Positions 1 through 9,560 of a stretch of 64,000 nt of DNA are shown one piece after another (the stretch's first letter is position 1; every line of letters begins with the position of its first letter). The DNA is taken from assembly GCF_024701375.2 (NCBI RefSeq), contig NZ_CP113910.1:5642001-5706000 (forward strand). Reading direction: 5' to 3'. Under the pieces are notes generated by a model. The model saw only the letters and a program-made list of their open reading frames with translations, did no database searches and was not told the DNA's origin. Origin of the DNA: Streptomyces sp. KMM 9044 (lineage in GTDB: Bacteria > Actinomycetota > Actinomycetes > Streptomycetales > Streptomycetaceae). A program made the translations under genes and the position numbers.

Positions 1-1
1 T

Positions 2-637
2 CTCGGGGGGGCGGTCGGCGACGACTCCGGCGCCGTGCGCGCCAACCGTGAACTGACCGCGAAGTCCCTTGGCCTGGACCCGGCCCGGGTGGTCTGGATG
101 AACCAGGTGCACGGGGCCGACACGGTCGTGGTGGACGAGCCGTGGAGCGGAAGTCCCGTCCCCGGGGCCGACGCGGTGGTCACCGCGCGGCAGGGTCTCG
201 CCCTCGCGGTGCTCACCGCCGACTGCGTCCCGGTGCTGCTCGCCGACCCCGTCGCCGGTGTCGTCGCGGCGGCCCACGCGGGCCGGCCCGGACTGGTCGC
301 GGGCGTGGTCCCCGCCGCCGTACGGGCCATGACGGAACTCGGCGCAGATCCGGCCCGGATCGTCGCCCGCACCGGCCCCGCCGTCTGCGGCCGTTGTTAC
401 GAGGTGCCGGAGCGGATGCGTGCCGAGGTGGCCGCCGTCGAGCCGGCGGCGTACGGGGAGACGGGCTGGGGCACACCGGCGGTCGATGTGGCCGGGGGCG
501 TGCACGCCCAGCTCGAACGGCTCGGCGTGGGCGACCGGGAGCAGTCGCCGGTGTGCACGCTGGAGTCGGAAGACCATTTCTCGTACCGGCGGGACCGCAC
601 CACCGGGCGGCTCGCGGGCTATGTGTGGCTGGACTGA
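2..637 (+). CDS. pgeF: PgeF/YfiH purine nucleoside phosphorylase-like (laccase-domain) protein, 5' partial
   Basis: The reading frame is open from the first bases of the window, so the true start lies upstream; an internal GTG at 35 is not taken as the start. The product is the multicopper-oxidase-like (DUF152) fold with conserved segments NQVHGADT, TADCVPVL, AAHAGRPGL, GPAVCGRCYEV and CTLESEDHFSYRRDR, which carry the metal-binding His/Cys residues. E. coli YfiH/PgeF removes misincorporated amino acids from peptidoglycan precursors, and relatives have purine nucleoside phosphorylase activity. It lies 6 bp ahead of yggS in the ftsZ-downstream cluster, which supports a cell-wall role. The family call is firm; the exact substrate is inferred. 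Confidence 0.9.
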   Translation, partial: LGGAVGDDSGAVRANRELTAKSLGLDPARVVWMNQVHGADTVVVDEPWSGSPVPGADAVVTARQGLALAVLTADCVPVLLADPVAGVVAAAHAGRPGLVAGVVPAAVRAMTELGADPARIVARTGPAVCGRCYEVPERMRAEVAAVEPAAYGETGWGTPAVDVAGGVHAQLERLGVGDREQSPVCTLESEDHFSYRRDRTTGRLAGYVWLD

Positions 638-643
638 TGGGGC

Positions 644-1375
644 ATGACGGACCGTAAGGGCGAACTCGCCGCGAATCTCGCGGATGTGGAGGAACGGATC
701 GCCGCCGCATGCGCGGCCGCCGGGCGCGGGCGCGAGGAGGTGACACTGATCGTGGTCACCAAGACCTTCCCCGCGAGCGATGTGCGGATCCTGTCGGAGC
801 TCGGTGTGCGGCACGTCGCCGAGAACCGTGATCAGGACGCCGCCCCGAAAGCCGCCGCATGTGCGGGCCTGCCCCTTGAATGGCACTTTGTCGGGCAACT
901 TCAAACCAACAAGGTGCGTTCTGTGGTCGGTTACGCCGATTTCGTGCAGTCCGTCGACCGTTCCCGACTGGTCACGGCGCTCTCGAAGGAGGCCGTGCGC
1001 ACCGGGCGCGAACTCGGCTGCCTCATCCAGGTCGCGCTCGACGCCGATGGGCCCGCGGCGGGAGGGGGGCGGGGTGAGCGCGGCGGCGTGGCGCCGGGCG
1101 GCATCGCGGAGCTGGCCGATCTCGTCGCCGGGGCCGAAGGGCTGCGGCTGGACGGGCTGATGACCGTCGCCCCGCTCACCGGGGAGTACGCGGGGCGGCA
1201 ACGGGCCGCGTTCGAGCGCTTGATGGATTTGTCGACCGACCTGCGCGTGGCCCGTCCTGCTGCGAACATGGTCTCCGCGGGGATGAGTGCGGATCTCGAA
1301 CAGGCTGTTGCGGCCGGAGCGACACATGTGCGCGTCGGCAGTGCGGTACTCGGAGTCCGCTCCAGGCTCGGGTAA
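644..1375 (+). CDS. YggS/PLPBP-family pyridoxal-phosphate-binding protein
   Basis: A 243-residue protein of the YggS/PROSC family, which buffers pyridoxal 5'-phosphate and influences amino-acid homeostasis without known catalysis. Lys40 in LIVVTKTFP is the expected PLP Schiff-base lysine. The conserved [14 protein letters not shown] and the [29 protein letters not shown]-terminal phosphate-binding region (here given in pieces: [17 protein letters not shown]) follow in order. A Gly/Arg-rich stretch near residue 140 is longer than in proteobacterial homologues. The gene starts 6 bp after the pgeF stop, so the two are probably co-transcribed. Confidence 0.93.
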   Translation: MTDRKGELAANLADVEERIAAACAAAGRGREEVTLIVVTKTFPASDVRILSELGVRHVAENRDQDAAPKAAACAGLPLEWHFVGQLQTNKVRSVVGYADFVQSVDRSRLVTALSKEAVRTGRELGCLIQVALDADGPAAGGGRGERGGVAPGGIAELADLVAGAEGLRLDGLMTVAPLTGEYAGRQRAAFERLMDLSTDLRVARPAANMVSAGMSADLEQAVAAGATHVRVGSAVLGVRSRLG

Positions 1376-1503
1376 CGTCGCCAGGAAGTCGGACCACAGT
1401 AGAAAATATGGTCATTGCCGCTGATCGGCGGATTGAGGACCTTGTGGATCGCGGGCACTTGGCGGTCGTCAGCGGATCCACCACAGAGCGGAGGGCACGG
1501 AGA

Positions 1504-2154
1504 ATGGCCGGCGCGATGCGCAAGATGGCGGTCTACCTCGGCCTCGTGGAGGACGATGGGTACGACGGCCGCGGATTTGACCCAGACGACGACTTCGAAC
1601 CCGAACTCGACCCGGAGTCCGAGCGGGACCACCGACGGCACGAGCCGTCGCACCAGTCGCACAGCGCACACGGGGCACATCAGCCCCAAAGGGACGAAGG
1701 GGTGCGAATCGCCCAGTCGTCCCCGTCTCGTGAACCGGTCGCCCGGTCTGCTTCGCTTCCCGCTGAATCGGCACGCCCAGCGCGCATCGCGCCCGTGGCA
1801 TCCATCACACAAGAACGCGCCAGCCTGGAGAAGAACGCACCGGTGATCATGCCCAAGGTCGTGTCGGAACGAGAGCCTTACCGGATCACCACACTTCACC
1901 CGCGGACCTACAACGAGGCCCGTACCATCGGGGAACACTTCCGCGAAGGCACTCCGGTGATCATGAATTTGACCGAGATGGACGACACGGACGCCAAGCG
2001 ACTTGTCGACTTTGCGGCCGGTTTGGTGTTTGGTCTTCACGGCAGTATCGAGCGGGTGACGCAGAAGGTCTTCCTCCTGTCTCCTGCTAACGTCGATGTC
2101 ACGGCGGAGGACAAGGCCCGTATCGCAGAGGGCGGGTTCTTCAACCAGAGCTGA
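1504..2154 (+). CDS. sepF: SepF cell-division protein
   Basis: SepF is a cytoplasmic protein that anchors and bundles FtsZ. The 216-residue product begins [18 protein letters not shown], the usual amphipathic membrane-targeting helix. It is followed by an acidic then His/Pro-rich linker (about 18–105) and the SepF domain (about 120–212, including [11 protein letters not shown] and [24 protein letters not shown]). I chose the ATG at 1504 because it places the membrane helix at the N-terminus; an in-frame ATG at 1408 would add 32 residues. It sits between yggS and yggT in the conserved division cluster. Confidence 0.92.
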   Translation: MAGAMRKMAVYLGLVEDDGYDGRGFDPDDDFEPELDPESERDHRRHEPSHQSHSAHGAHQPQRDEGVRIAQSSPSREPVARSASLPAESARPARIAPVASITQERASLEKNAPVIMPKVVSEREPYRITTLHPRTYNEARTIGEHFREGTPVIMNLTEMDDTDAKRLVDFAAGLVFGLHGSIERVTQKVFLLSPANVDVTAEDKARIAEGGFFNQS

Positions 2155-2204
2155 GACGCAGGACCGGACAGAAGCAGGACACAGGGGAGAGGGACAAACA
2201 GACC

Positions 2205-2495
2205 ATGAGCGTGTTCGCGCAGGTGATCTACATCGCGCTGATGGTGTTCCTCATCGTGCTCATCTTCCGTCTGGTCATGGACTACGTCTTCCAGTTCGCC
2301 CGCTCGTGGCAACCCGGCAAGGTGATGGTGGTCGTCCTGGAGGCCACCTACACTGTCACCGATCCACCGCTGAAGCTTCTGCGGCGGTTTATCCCGCCGC
2401 TGCGTCTCGGGGGCGTGGCGCTCGATCTGTCCTTCTTCGTACTGATGATCATTGTCTACATCCTGATCTCCCTCGTGGGCAGTGCGCTGAGGTGA
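2205..2495 (+). CDS. YggT-family small membrane protein
   Basis: A 96-residue integral membrane protein with two strongly hydrophobic segments (about 3–24 and 74–94) separated by the conserved YggT loop containing DPPLKLLRRFIPPLRLGGVALDLS, quoted here as DPPLKLLRRFIPP and LDLSFF. The family is typical of this division cluster and has been linked to membrane/ion homeostasis; no enzymatic role is known. A purine-rich GGGGAGAGGGA lies about 12 bp before the ATG. It is flanked by sepF and divIVA, probably in one transcript. Confidence 0.9.
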   Translation: MSVFAQVIYIALMVFLIVLIFRLVMDYVFQFARSWQPGKVMVVVLEATYTVTDPPLKLLRRFIPPLRLGGVALDLSFFVLMIIVYILISLVGSALR

Positions 2496-2547
2496 CTGTG
2501 GACGACATGGGCCTGCCGACTGCCGATGACTACGTTGAGGTGAAGAG

Positions 2548-3801
2548 ATGCCGTTGACCCCCGAGGACGTGCGGAACAAGCAGTTCACAACCGTCCGCCT
2601 CCGAGAAGGCTATGACGAGGACGAGGTCGATGCCTTCCTTGATGAGGTCGAAGCCGAACTGACGCGCCTGCTCCGCGAGAACGAGGACCTGCGCGCCAAA
2701 CTGGCCGCGGCCACGCGCGCTGCTGCCCAGAACCAGCAGAACATGCGCAAGCCTCCGGACCAGCAGGACCAGCAGCAACAGCAGCAACAGCAACAGGGGC
2801 CGCCCCAGGGCATGCCCCAGCAGGGCATGCGAGGCCCCGGCGGTCCGGTGCCCGCCGGCATATCGGGCCCGCCGCAGCAGCAGATGGGTGGCCCCATGGG
2901 TGGTCCGCCCCAGCTGCCGAGCGGTGCGCCGCAGCTGCCCGCCGGCCCCGGCGGTCAGGGGGGTCCGCAGGGCCCCGGCCCGATGGGCCAGGGCCCCGGC
3001 TCCATGGGTCAGGGCGGCTCCATGGGTCAGGGCGGCTCCATGGGGCAGGGCGGCCCGATGGGTCAGGGTGGCCCGATGGGCCAGGGCGGCCCGATGCAGG
3101 GCCAGATGCAGGGGCAGATGGGCCACGGTGGCCCGATGGGTGGCCCCGGCGGCCCCATGGGTGGCCCTCCCGGCCTTCCCGGACAGCAGGGCGGCCCCGG
3201 CGGAGACAGCGCGGCCCGCGTGCTCTCGCTGGCCCAGCAGACCGCCGACCAGGCGATCGCCGAGGCCCGTTCCGAAGCCAACAAGATCGTCGGCGAGGCA
3301 CGTTCGCGTGCCGAGGGTCTCGAGCGGGACGCCCGCTCCAAGGCGGACGCCCTGGAGCGGGACGCGCAGGAGAAGCACCGCGTCGCGATGGGCTCCCTGG
3401 AGTCCGCCCGCGCCACGCTGGAGCGCAAGGTCGAGGACCTGCGCGGCTTCGAGCGCGAGTACCGTACGCGGCTGAAGTCCTACCTGGAGTCGCAGCTGCG
3501 TCAGCTGGAGACCCAGGCGGACGACTCGCTCGCCCCACCTCGTCAGCCCGCCGCCCCGTCGCTGCCGCCGTCCCCGGCGCCTTCCATGGCTCCGGCCGGT
3601 GCCGGTGCGCCGTCCTACGGCGGCAACCAGCAGCTGGGCGGCGGCCCCGGCCAGTCCGGCCCGTCGTACGGGGGTGGCCAGCAGCAGATGCAGCCGGCGA
3701 TGACCCAGCCCATGGCGCCGGTGCGCCCGCAGGGGCCGTCGCCGATGGGTCAGGCGCCCTCGCCCATGCGCGGGTTCCTGATCGACGAGGACGACAACTG
3801 A
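2548..3801 (+). CDS. divIVA: DivIVA polar growth protein
   Basis: DivIVA marks curved membrane and drives hyphal tip growth in Streptomyces. The N-terminal domain ([22 protein letters not shown]) is the conserved membrane-binding crossed-loop region. It is followed by a short coiled coil (about 28–65), a very long Gln/Gly/Met/Pro-rich linker (about 66–225, with a QQQQ run and MGQGG repeats), and a long coiled coil (about 226–325, starting [19 protein letters not shown]). The C-terminus is Pro/Gln-rich and ends FLIDEDDN. At 417 residues it is the long streptomycete type. RBS GAGG precedes the ATG. Confidence 0.95.
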   Translation: MPLTPEDVRNKQFTTVRLREGYDEDEVDAFLDEVEAELTRLLRENEDLRAKLAAATRAAAQNQQNMRKPPDQQDQQQQQQQQQGPPQGMPQQGMRGPGGPVPAGISGPPQQQMGGPMGGPPQLPSGAPQLPAGPGGQGGPQGPGPMGQGPGSMGQGGSMGQGGSMGQGGPMGQGGPMGQGGPMQGQMQGQMGHGGPMGGPGGPMGGPPGLPGQQGGPGGDSAARVLSLAQQTADQAIAEARSEANKIVGEARSRAEGLERDARSKADALERDAQEKHRVAMGSLESARATLERKVEDLRGFEREYRTRLKSYLESQLRQLETQADDSLAPPRQPAAPSLPPSPAPSMAPAGAGAPSYGGNQQLGGGPGQSGPSYGGGQQQMQPAMTQPMAPVRPQGPSPMGQAPSPMRGFLIDEDDN

Positions 3802-3850
3802 CGGCCTGATGGCCATGAGTACGGCGTAGCGGCCGACAGCGTTCAGGCGG

Positions 3851-3876
3851 GGCCCCGGGTTCTGGAACCCGGGGCC
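3851..3876 (+). terminator. Hairpin terminator after divIVA
   Basis: Perfect 12-bp inverted repeat (3851–3862 with 3865–3876), very GC-rich, about 50 bp after the divIVA stop. It has no long T-run, as is usual in Streptomyces. Confidence 0.7.
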
Positions 3877-3958
3877 TCGCCCTTGTGCTACGCGCGTTCG
3901 GCCCCTTTGCGGTGGTTGTTCGAGGTGCGGGGCGGCTGTCCGTAGGACGCAACACCGA

Positions 3959-4000
3959 AGGGCCCGGGCCGCCGCATCGTTCTCGGCGGACCCGGGCCCT
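3959..4000 (-). terminator. Hairpin terminator after ileS
   Basis: Inverted repeat with arms 3959–3974 and 3984–4000 (one bulged base), about 60 bp beyond the ileS stop. divIVA and ileS converge here, so each has its own hairpin. Confidence 0.65.
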
Positions 4001-4060
4001 CCGGCGTACCGGGTGGTGCGGGACGCGCTGGGCGCGCCGGTGTGAACCACCCGCCGGGCC

Positions 4061-7000
4061 TCACGCCTTGCGGAGGCGGAAGGTCAGGGACAGGCCCTCG
4101 TCGGTGAACGGCTGCCCGTAGGCGCCGTCCGCCTCGTCCTGGGCGCCGTGCTCATTCACGAAGGCCGTGGCCAGGACCTCGTCCGAGATCAGGCCGGAGT
4201 GTTCGGCCAGGGCCGCGACCGTGGCGTCGTCCGTCGCCGTCCAGCGCAGGGCGATCCGGTCGGCCACGTCGAGGCCGCTGTTCTTGCGGGCTTCCTGGAT
4301 CAGCCGGATCGCGTCCCGGGCCAGGCCGGCACGGCGCAGCTCCTCGGTGATCTCCAGGTCCAGGGCGACCGTGGCACCGGCGTCGGACGCCACCGACCAG
4401 CCCTCGCGCGGGGTCTCCGTGATGATCACCTCGTCCGGGGCGAGAGTGATCGTCTCACCGTCGACCTCCACCGAGGCGGTGCCCTCGCGCAGCGCCAGGG
4501 ACAGCGCGGCGGCGTCCGCGTCCGCGACGGCCTTGGCGACGTCCTGGACGCGCTTGCCGAACCGCTTTCCCAGGGCACGGAAGTTGGCCTTGGCCGTCGT
4601 GTCCACCAGCGAGCCGCCCACCTCGGACAGGGACGCCAGGGACTCGACGTTCAGCTCCTCGGTGATCTGTGTGTGCAGTTCGGGGTGGAGGGCGCCGAAG
4701 CCGCTCGCCGCGATCAGGGCGCGCTTGAGGGGCTGGCGGGTCTTGACGCCCGACTCCGCGCGGGTGGCCCGCCCCAGCTCCACCAGGCGGCGCACCAGCA
4801 CCATCTGCTTCGACAGCTCCGGGTCGATCAGCGTCAGGTCGGCCTCGGGCCAGGAGGACAGGTGGACCGACTCCGGAGCGTCTGGGGTGACCGGCACGAC
4901 CAGGTCCTGCCAGACCCGCTCGGTGATGAACGGGGTCAGCGGGGCCATCAGCCCGGTGACCGTCTCGACGACCTCGTGCAGGGTGCGCAGCGCGGCCTTG
5001 TCGCCCTGCCAGAAGCGGCGCCGGGACCGGCGCACGTACCAGTTGGACAGGTCGTCGACGAAGGCGGACAGCAGCTTGCCGGCGCGCTGGGTGTCGTAGC
5101 TGTCCAGCGCCCGGGTCACCTGGTCGGTGAGCGCGTGCAGTTCGGAGAGCAGCCAGCGGTCCAGCAGCGGGCGGTCGGCGGGTGCCGGATCGGCCTCGGA
5201 CGGTGCCCAGCCGGACGTACGCGCGTACAGAGCCTGGAAGGCTACGGTGTTCCAGTAGGTCAGGAGCGTCTTGCGGACGACCTCCTGGATGGTGCCGTGA
5301 CCCACCCTGCGGGCCGCCCACGGGGAACCGCCGGCCGCCATGAACCAGCGGACCGCGTCCGCGCCGTGCTGGTCCATCAGCGGGACCGGGTCCAGGGTGT
5401 TGCCCAGGTGCTTGGACATTTTGCGGCCGTCCTCGGCGAGGATGTGGCCGAGGCAGACGACGTTCTCGTACGAGGACTTGTCGAAGACCAGGGTGCCGAC
5501 CGCCATCAGCGTGTAGAACCAGCCGCGGGTCTGGTCGATGGCCTCGCAGATGAACTGCGCCGGGTAACGGCTCTCGAACAGTTCCTTGTTCTTGTGCGGG
5601 TAGCCCCACTGCGCGAACGGCATCGAACCCGAGTCGTACCAGGCGTCGATGACCTCCGGCGCGCGCGTGGCCGTCCTCCCGCAGCCGTCCTGCGGGCAGG
5701 CGAAGGTGACCTCGTCGATGAACGGGCGGTGCGGGTCGAGGTCCGACTGGTCGGTGCCGGTGAGTCCGGTCAGCTCGGCGAGCGAGCCGACACAGGTGAG
5801 GTGGTCGTCCTCGCAGCGCCAGATCGGCAGCGGGGTGCCCCAGTAGCGGTTGCGGGACAGCGCCCAGTCGATGTTGTTGTTCAGCCAGTCGCCGTACCGG
5901 CCGTGCTTGACCGAGTCCGGGAACCAGTTGGTGCCCTCGTTCTCCTCGAGCAGGCGGTCCTTGACGGCCGTGGTGCGGATGTACCAGGAGGGCTGCGCGT
6001 AGTAGAGCAGCGCGGTGTGGCAGCGCCAGCAGTGCGGGTAGCTGTGCTCGTAGGGGGTGTGCTTGAACAGCAGGCCGCGGGCCGCCAGGTCCTCGGTCAG
6101 CCTCTCGTCCGCCTTCTTGAAGAAGACGCCGCCGACCATCGGGACGCCCTCCTCGAAGGTGCCGTCCGGGCGGACCGGGTTCACCACCGGCAGGCCGTAG
6201 GAGCGGCAGACCCTGAGGTCGTCCTCACCGAAGGCGGGGGACTGGTGGACCAGGCCCGTACCGTCCTCGGTGGTGACGTAGTCGGCGTTGACCACGTAGT
6301 GCGCCGGCTCCGGGAACTCCACGAACCCGAAGGGCCGCTGGTAGGTCCAGCGCTCCATCTCGGCGCCGGTGAAGGACGCGCCGGTGGTCTTCCAGCCCTC
6401 GCCGAGGGACCTGGCGACCAGTGGCTCGGCGACGACGAGCCGCTCCTCGCCGTTCGTCGCGACGACGTAGGTGACCTCGGGGTGCGTGGCGACGGCGGTG
6501 TTGGACACCAGCGTCCACGGCGTGGTCGTCCACACCAGGAGCGCGGCCTCGCCGGCCAGGGGGCCGGAGGTGAGCGGGAAGCGGACGTAGACGGACGGGT
6601 CGACGACCGTCTCGTAGCCCTGTGCCAGCTCGTGGTCGGACAGGCCGGTGCCGCAACGGGGGCACCAGGGGGCGACGCGGTGGTCCTGGACCAGCAGGTC
6701 CTTGTCGAAGATCTCCTTCAGGGACCACCAGACGGACTCGATGTACTCCGGGTCCATCGTGCGGTACGGGTCCTGGAGGTCGGCCCAGTACCCCATGCGG
6801 GTCGTGAGCTCCTCGAAGGCGTCGGTGTGGCGGGTCACCGACTCGCGGCACCTGGCGTTGAACTCGGCGATGCCGTACGCCTCGATGTCCTGCTTGCCGG
6901 AGAAACCGAGTTCCTTCTCCACCGCCAGCTCCACCGGGAGGCCGTGGCAGTCCCAGCCGGCCTTGCGGCCCACGTGGTAGCCGCGCATGGTGCGGAAGCG

Positions 7001-7219
7001 GGGGAAGACGTCCTTGAAGACGCGCGCCTCGATGTGGTGGGCGCCCGGCATGCCGTTGGCGGTGGGCGGGCCCTCGTAGAACACCCATTCGGGTCGACCC
7101 TCGGACTGCTCCAGGCTCTTGGCGAAGATCTTCTGTTCCTGCCAGAAGCCGAGCACCGCGTGCTCGAGAGCGGGCAGGTCGACCTGGGCGGGCACCTGTC
7201 GGTATGTCGGTGTTGTCAT
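4061..7219 (-). CDS. ileS: Isoleucyl-tRNA synthetase
   Basis: Charges tRNA-Ile with isoleucine in the cytoplasm. The 1,052-residue length and sequence fit the long, eukaryote-like (type 2) class I IleRS. The HIGH-equivalent signature lies in PTANGMPGAHH near residue 55, the CP1 editing region is in the middle, and KMSKH is near residue 600 (EDGRKMSKHLGNT), followed by the anticodon-binding domain. Type 2 enzymes are generally less sensitive to mupirocin; that is family knowledge and not shown here. It starts at the ATG whose complement is 7217–7219, with GGAGGAAG just upstream, and is controlled by the T-box leader at 7229–7440. Confidence 0.97.
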   Translation of the reverse strand: MTTPTYRQVPAQVDLPALEHAVLGFWQEQKIFAKSLEQSEGRPEWVFYEGPPTANGMPGAHHIEARVFKDVFPRFRTMRGYHVGRKAGWDCHGLPVELAVEKELGFSGKQDIEAYGIAEFNARCRESVTRHTDAFEELTTRMGYWADLQDPYRTMDPEYIESVWWSLKEIFDKDLLVQDHRVAPWCPRCGTGLSDHELAQGYETVVDPSVYVRFPLTSGPLAGEAALLVWTTTPWTLVSNTAVATHPEVTYVVATNGEERLVVAEPLVARSLGEGWKTTGASFTGAEMERWTYQRPFGFVEFPEPAHYVVNADYVTTEDGTGLVHQSPAFGEDDLRVCRSYGLPVVNPVRPDGTFEEGVPMVGGVFFKKADERLTEDLAARGLLFKHTPYEHSYPHCWRCHTALLYYAQPSWYIRTTAVKDRLLEENEGTNWFPDSVKHGRYGDWLNNNIDWALSRNRYWGTPLPIWRCEDDHLTCVGSLAELTGLTGTDQSDLDPHRPFIDEVTFACPQDGCGRTATRAPEVIDAWYDSGSMPFAQWGYPHKNKELFESRYPAQFICEAIDQTRGWFYTLMAVGTLVFDKSSYENVVCLGHILAEDGRKMSKHLGNTLDPVPLMDQHGADAVRWFMAAGGSPWAARRVGHGTIQEVVRKTLLTYWNTVAFQALYARTSGWAPSEADPAPADRPLLDRWLLSELHALTDQVTRALDSYDTQRAGKLLSAFVDDLSNWYVRRSRRRFWQGDKAALRTLHEVVETVTGLMAPLTPFITERVWQDLVVPVTPDAPESVHLSSWPEADLTLIDPELSKQMVLVRRLVELGRATRAESGVKTRQPLKRALIAASGFGALHPELHTQITEELNVESLASLSEVGGSLVDTTAKANFRALGKRFGKRVQDVAKAVADADAAALSLALREGTASVEVDGETITLAPDEVIITETPREGWSVASDAGATVALDLEITEELRRAGLARDAIRLIQEARKNSGLDVADRIALRWTATDDATVAALAEHSGLISDEVLATAFVNEHGAQDEADGAYGQPFTDEGLSLTFRLRKA

Positions 7220-7228
7220 CAGCGGGCT

Positions 7229-7440
7229 TCCTCCGGCGGACTTGCTGCCTTCCGTCCGGAGGGACGAGAGCCGTGTCGATCCCTGCGCCGCTGTCGGCGC
7301 GCTCCCGCGGTACCACCCTCCTTGGCCCCCGGTGCGTCGTGTGCGCCGGTCGGCCCCCTCATTGGGGTCGCGATGCCGGTTCTACTCGACGCTGCTGTGG
7401 GCTGCGGCTTTCCTCCGGCGGCTCCGGGGTGATCTTCGCG
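7229..7440 (-). ncRNA. T-box riboswitch in the ileS leader
   Basis: On the minus strand the leader carries the T-box sequence AGGGTGGTACCGCGGG (within 7301–7323), which pairs with the acceptor end of uncharged tRNA. An Ile codon AUC (7433–7431, followed by A) is well placed as the specifier. The 3' part contains complementary CCUCC and GGAGG segments immediately before the ileS start. This fits the actinobacterial ileS class, in which tRNA binding frees the ribosome-binding site instead of preventing termination. Uncharged tRNA-Ile is therefore expected to raise ileS translation. The 5' end of the RNA is not defined. Confidence 0.87.
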
Positions 7441-7866
7441 TCGCGCTCGCCCCCGGGCTCACACCGTCCCCGGGTCGCTCTGGGCTGCGTACGCCGCTAC
7501 TCGTCCCCATCCACGCTTTTCGCTCCGCCCAGTGTACGGCGCGCGGCGGACAGCGGCCGACCGGTTGTTCCGGGGGCGGCGGGTGGAGGGCCCGGGCGGG
7601 GCACGGCGGGGTCCGCGCGCATGCCGTACGAGTCGTGCATGGCCTGACATGCCACCGAATGGCACAGTACGGGTGTTCGGATTCTGCGACGTCCGACTTG
7701 GTGGCATACCCGGCGGGGAGCTGGGCACAACGCATGAAGGTCCGCCGCGCGGCGTCCGCGCGGCGGGCGATCGGGCGGTGCGCCCCGTTGCCGCGGGACC
7801 CGAGTCGATTTATCGTCCCAGCACGGTTGCGTGCAAGATCACAGCATGTGAAAAGGGGCCCCGGCC
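7441..7866. other. Divergent promoter region, ileS leader / TraR-DksA gene
   Basis: About 425 bp between the T-box leader and the plus-strand ATG at 7867. I see no credible coding frame in it. It should hold the ileS promoter (minus strand, upstream of 7440) and the promoter for the 7867 gene; AAAAGGGG just before 7867 is a plausible ribosome-binding site. Confidence 0.4.
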
Positions 7867-8784
7867 ATGGTGGCGAAGAAGACCGCCGTACAGCAGTCGG
7901 CGTCCGGCACGGCCGCGTCCGCCGAGGAGTCCCGAAAGGGCACGAGGGCGACGGCGAAGGCGCGGACCGGGAAGAACACGGCGGGGAAGACGGGGAAGGC
8001 GGCCACGAAGCAGTCGGCCGGGAAGGCCGGATCGGCGAAGGCCGCGGCGGGGAAGGCCGGGGCCGGGAAAGCGAAGGCAGGGAAGGCCGCGGCGGCGAAG
8101 CCGGCCGGCGGGGCGTCCGCGGCCCGGAAGGGCGCCTCCGAAGCCTCCGCGGGCAGGAACCCCCGGCGGACGGCGGACGCCGCGCGCAAGGGCGGCACGG
8201 ACACAGGCACCACCAGGACCAGCGGGGGCACACAGGACACGGCCGTGCATGGCACGGCCACTGACGCGGGTGCGGCCGAGGCCGTGACGCAGACGGGAGC
8301 GACGACGGTGGGTGCTAAGAAGACTCCTGGAACGGCGACGGCGGCGAAGACCGCCGTGCCCAAGGCGCGGATCGCGGCAGTGGAGCCCGGCGACCTCGCG
8401 GTGCGGCCGGGCGAGGAGCCCTGGACACCGGAAGAGGTCGAGGGCGCGCGGGCCGAACTGACGGCCGAGGTGCTGCGGCTGCGCGAGGAGATCACCTCGT
8501 CCGAACGGTCGCTGGCCGGCCTGATGCGGGACTCCGGTGACGGGGCGGGCGACGACCAGGCCGACACCGGCACGAAGAACATCACGCGTGAGCACGAACT
8601 GGCGCTCGCCGCCAACGCGCGCGAGATGCTCACCCAGTACGAGCGCGCCCTGCAGCGGCTGGACGCCGGTACCTACGGCCTGTGCGAGAACTGCGGCAAT
8701 CCGATCGGCAAGGCCAGGATGCAGGCCTTCCCCCGGGCCACGCTGTGCGTCGAGTGCAAGCAGAAGCAGGAGCGCCGGTACTGA
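7867..8784 (+). CDS. DksA/TraR-type zinc-finger protein with a Lys/Ala-rich histone-H1-like N-terminus
   Basis: A 305-residue protein in two parts. Residues 1–165 are low-complexity and rich in Lys, Ala and Gly (AKKTA, GKAGAGKAKAGKAA), resembling histone H1 or HupS-like tails. Residues about 185–305 form a DksA/TraR module: a helical region (EEVEGARAELTAEVLRLREE), then a C4 zinc finger with CENC and CVEC in the last 30 residues. DksA-type proteins act on RNA polymerase; the basic tail suggests nucleic-acid contact. It lies upstream of lspA with an 88-bp gap. The domain call is firm; function is inferred. Confidence 0.82.
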   Translation: MVAKKTAVQQSASGTAASAEESRKGTRATAKARTGKNTAGKTGKAATKQSAGKAGSAKAAAGKAGAGKAKAGKAAAAKPAGGASAARKGASEASAGRNPRRTADAARKGGTDTGTTRTSGGTQDTAVHGTATDAGAAEAVTQTGATTVGAKKTPGTATAAKTAVPKARIAAVEPGDLAVRPGEEPWTPEEVEGARAELTAEVLRLREEITSSERSLAGLMRDSGDGAGDDQADTGTKNITREHELALAANAREMLTQYERALQRLDAGTYGLCENCGNPIGKARMQAFPRATLCVECKQKQERRY

Positions 8785-8872
8785 GCGCCGCCGTACGTGG
8801 CCTGAGCACGAGGGACGCACGGGGGGTGTCGTACCCTCGTCCTCAGTCAGGTACCTAGGTTGAGGGACTCAC

Positions 8873-9505
8873 GTGGCAGAGGCGGAGCGCATCATCGGTA
8901 CGCCGGAAACTCCGGACGCGGACCGGGACGAGCAGGACCGGGACGGGCGGGACCGGACCGGGCTCGAGGGGGCCGATGCCCAGGGCGCGGAGACGGAGCC
9001 GGCGGCCGGGGCACCCCGCGGCAAGCGGCGCGTGGCCGTGCTGTTCGCCGTCGCCGTCGTCGCCTACGCCCTCGACCTGGTCAGCAAGATGATCGTGGTC
9101 GCCAAGCTGGAGCACCACGAGCCCATCGAGATCGTCGGGGACTGGCTGAGGTTCGAGGCGATCCGCAACGCGGGCGCGGCGTTCGGCTTCGGGGAAGCCT
9201 TCACCGTGATCTTCACGCTGATCGCGACGGTGGTGATCGTGGTGATCATCCGGCTGGCCCGCAAGCTGTACAGCCTGCCCTGGGCGATCGCGTTGGGCCT
9301 GCTGCTCGGCGGTGCCCTCGGCAACCTCACGGACAGGATCTTCCGCTCCCCGGGGGTCTTCCAGGGCGCGGTCGTCGACTTCATCGCGCCCAAGCACTTC
9401 GCCGTCTTCAACCTGGCGGATTCGGCGATCGTCTGCGGCGGCATCCTGATCGTCCTGCTGTCCTTCCGGGGCCTCGACCCGGACGGGACCGTCCACAAGG
9501 ACTGA
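8873..9505 (+). CDS. lspA: Lipoprotein signal peptidase (signal peptidase II)
   Basis: Inner-membrane aspartyl protease that removes the signal peptide from diacylated prolipoproteins. The 210-residue product has a hydrophilic acidic N-terminal extension (about 1–45) and then four membrane segments. Signature motifs are [17 protein letters not shown] (first catalytic Asp) and FNLADSAIV (second catalytic Asp). The start is the GTG at 8873; the extension beyond the usual ~165 residues is common in Streptomyces. It acts after Lgt, whose gene is also in this window at 56132. The next gene starts 55 bp downstream. Confidence 0.96.
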   Translation: MAEAERIIGTPETPDADRDEQDRDGRDRTGLEGADAQGAETEPAAGAPRGKRRVAVLFAVAVVAYALDLVSKMIVVAKLEHHEPIEIVGDWLRFEAIRNAGAAFGFGEAFTVIFTLIATVVIVVIIRLARKLYSLPWAIALGLLLGGALGNLTDRIFRSPGVFQGAVVDFIAPKHFAVFNLADSAIVCGGILIVLLSFRGLDPDGTVHKD

Positions 9506-9560
9506 GCAGGCCCGGGAGCGCGCGTACGGAGTTGCCGGACCGGTCCGGCATACTCGACGG

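Noticed and set aside
4148..7432. A 1,094-codon open frame on the plus strand opposite ileS
   Set aside because: It is the antisense shadow of ileS caused by GC-rich codon use; the minus strand encodes an intact synthetase with all motifs.
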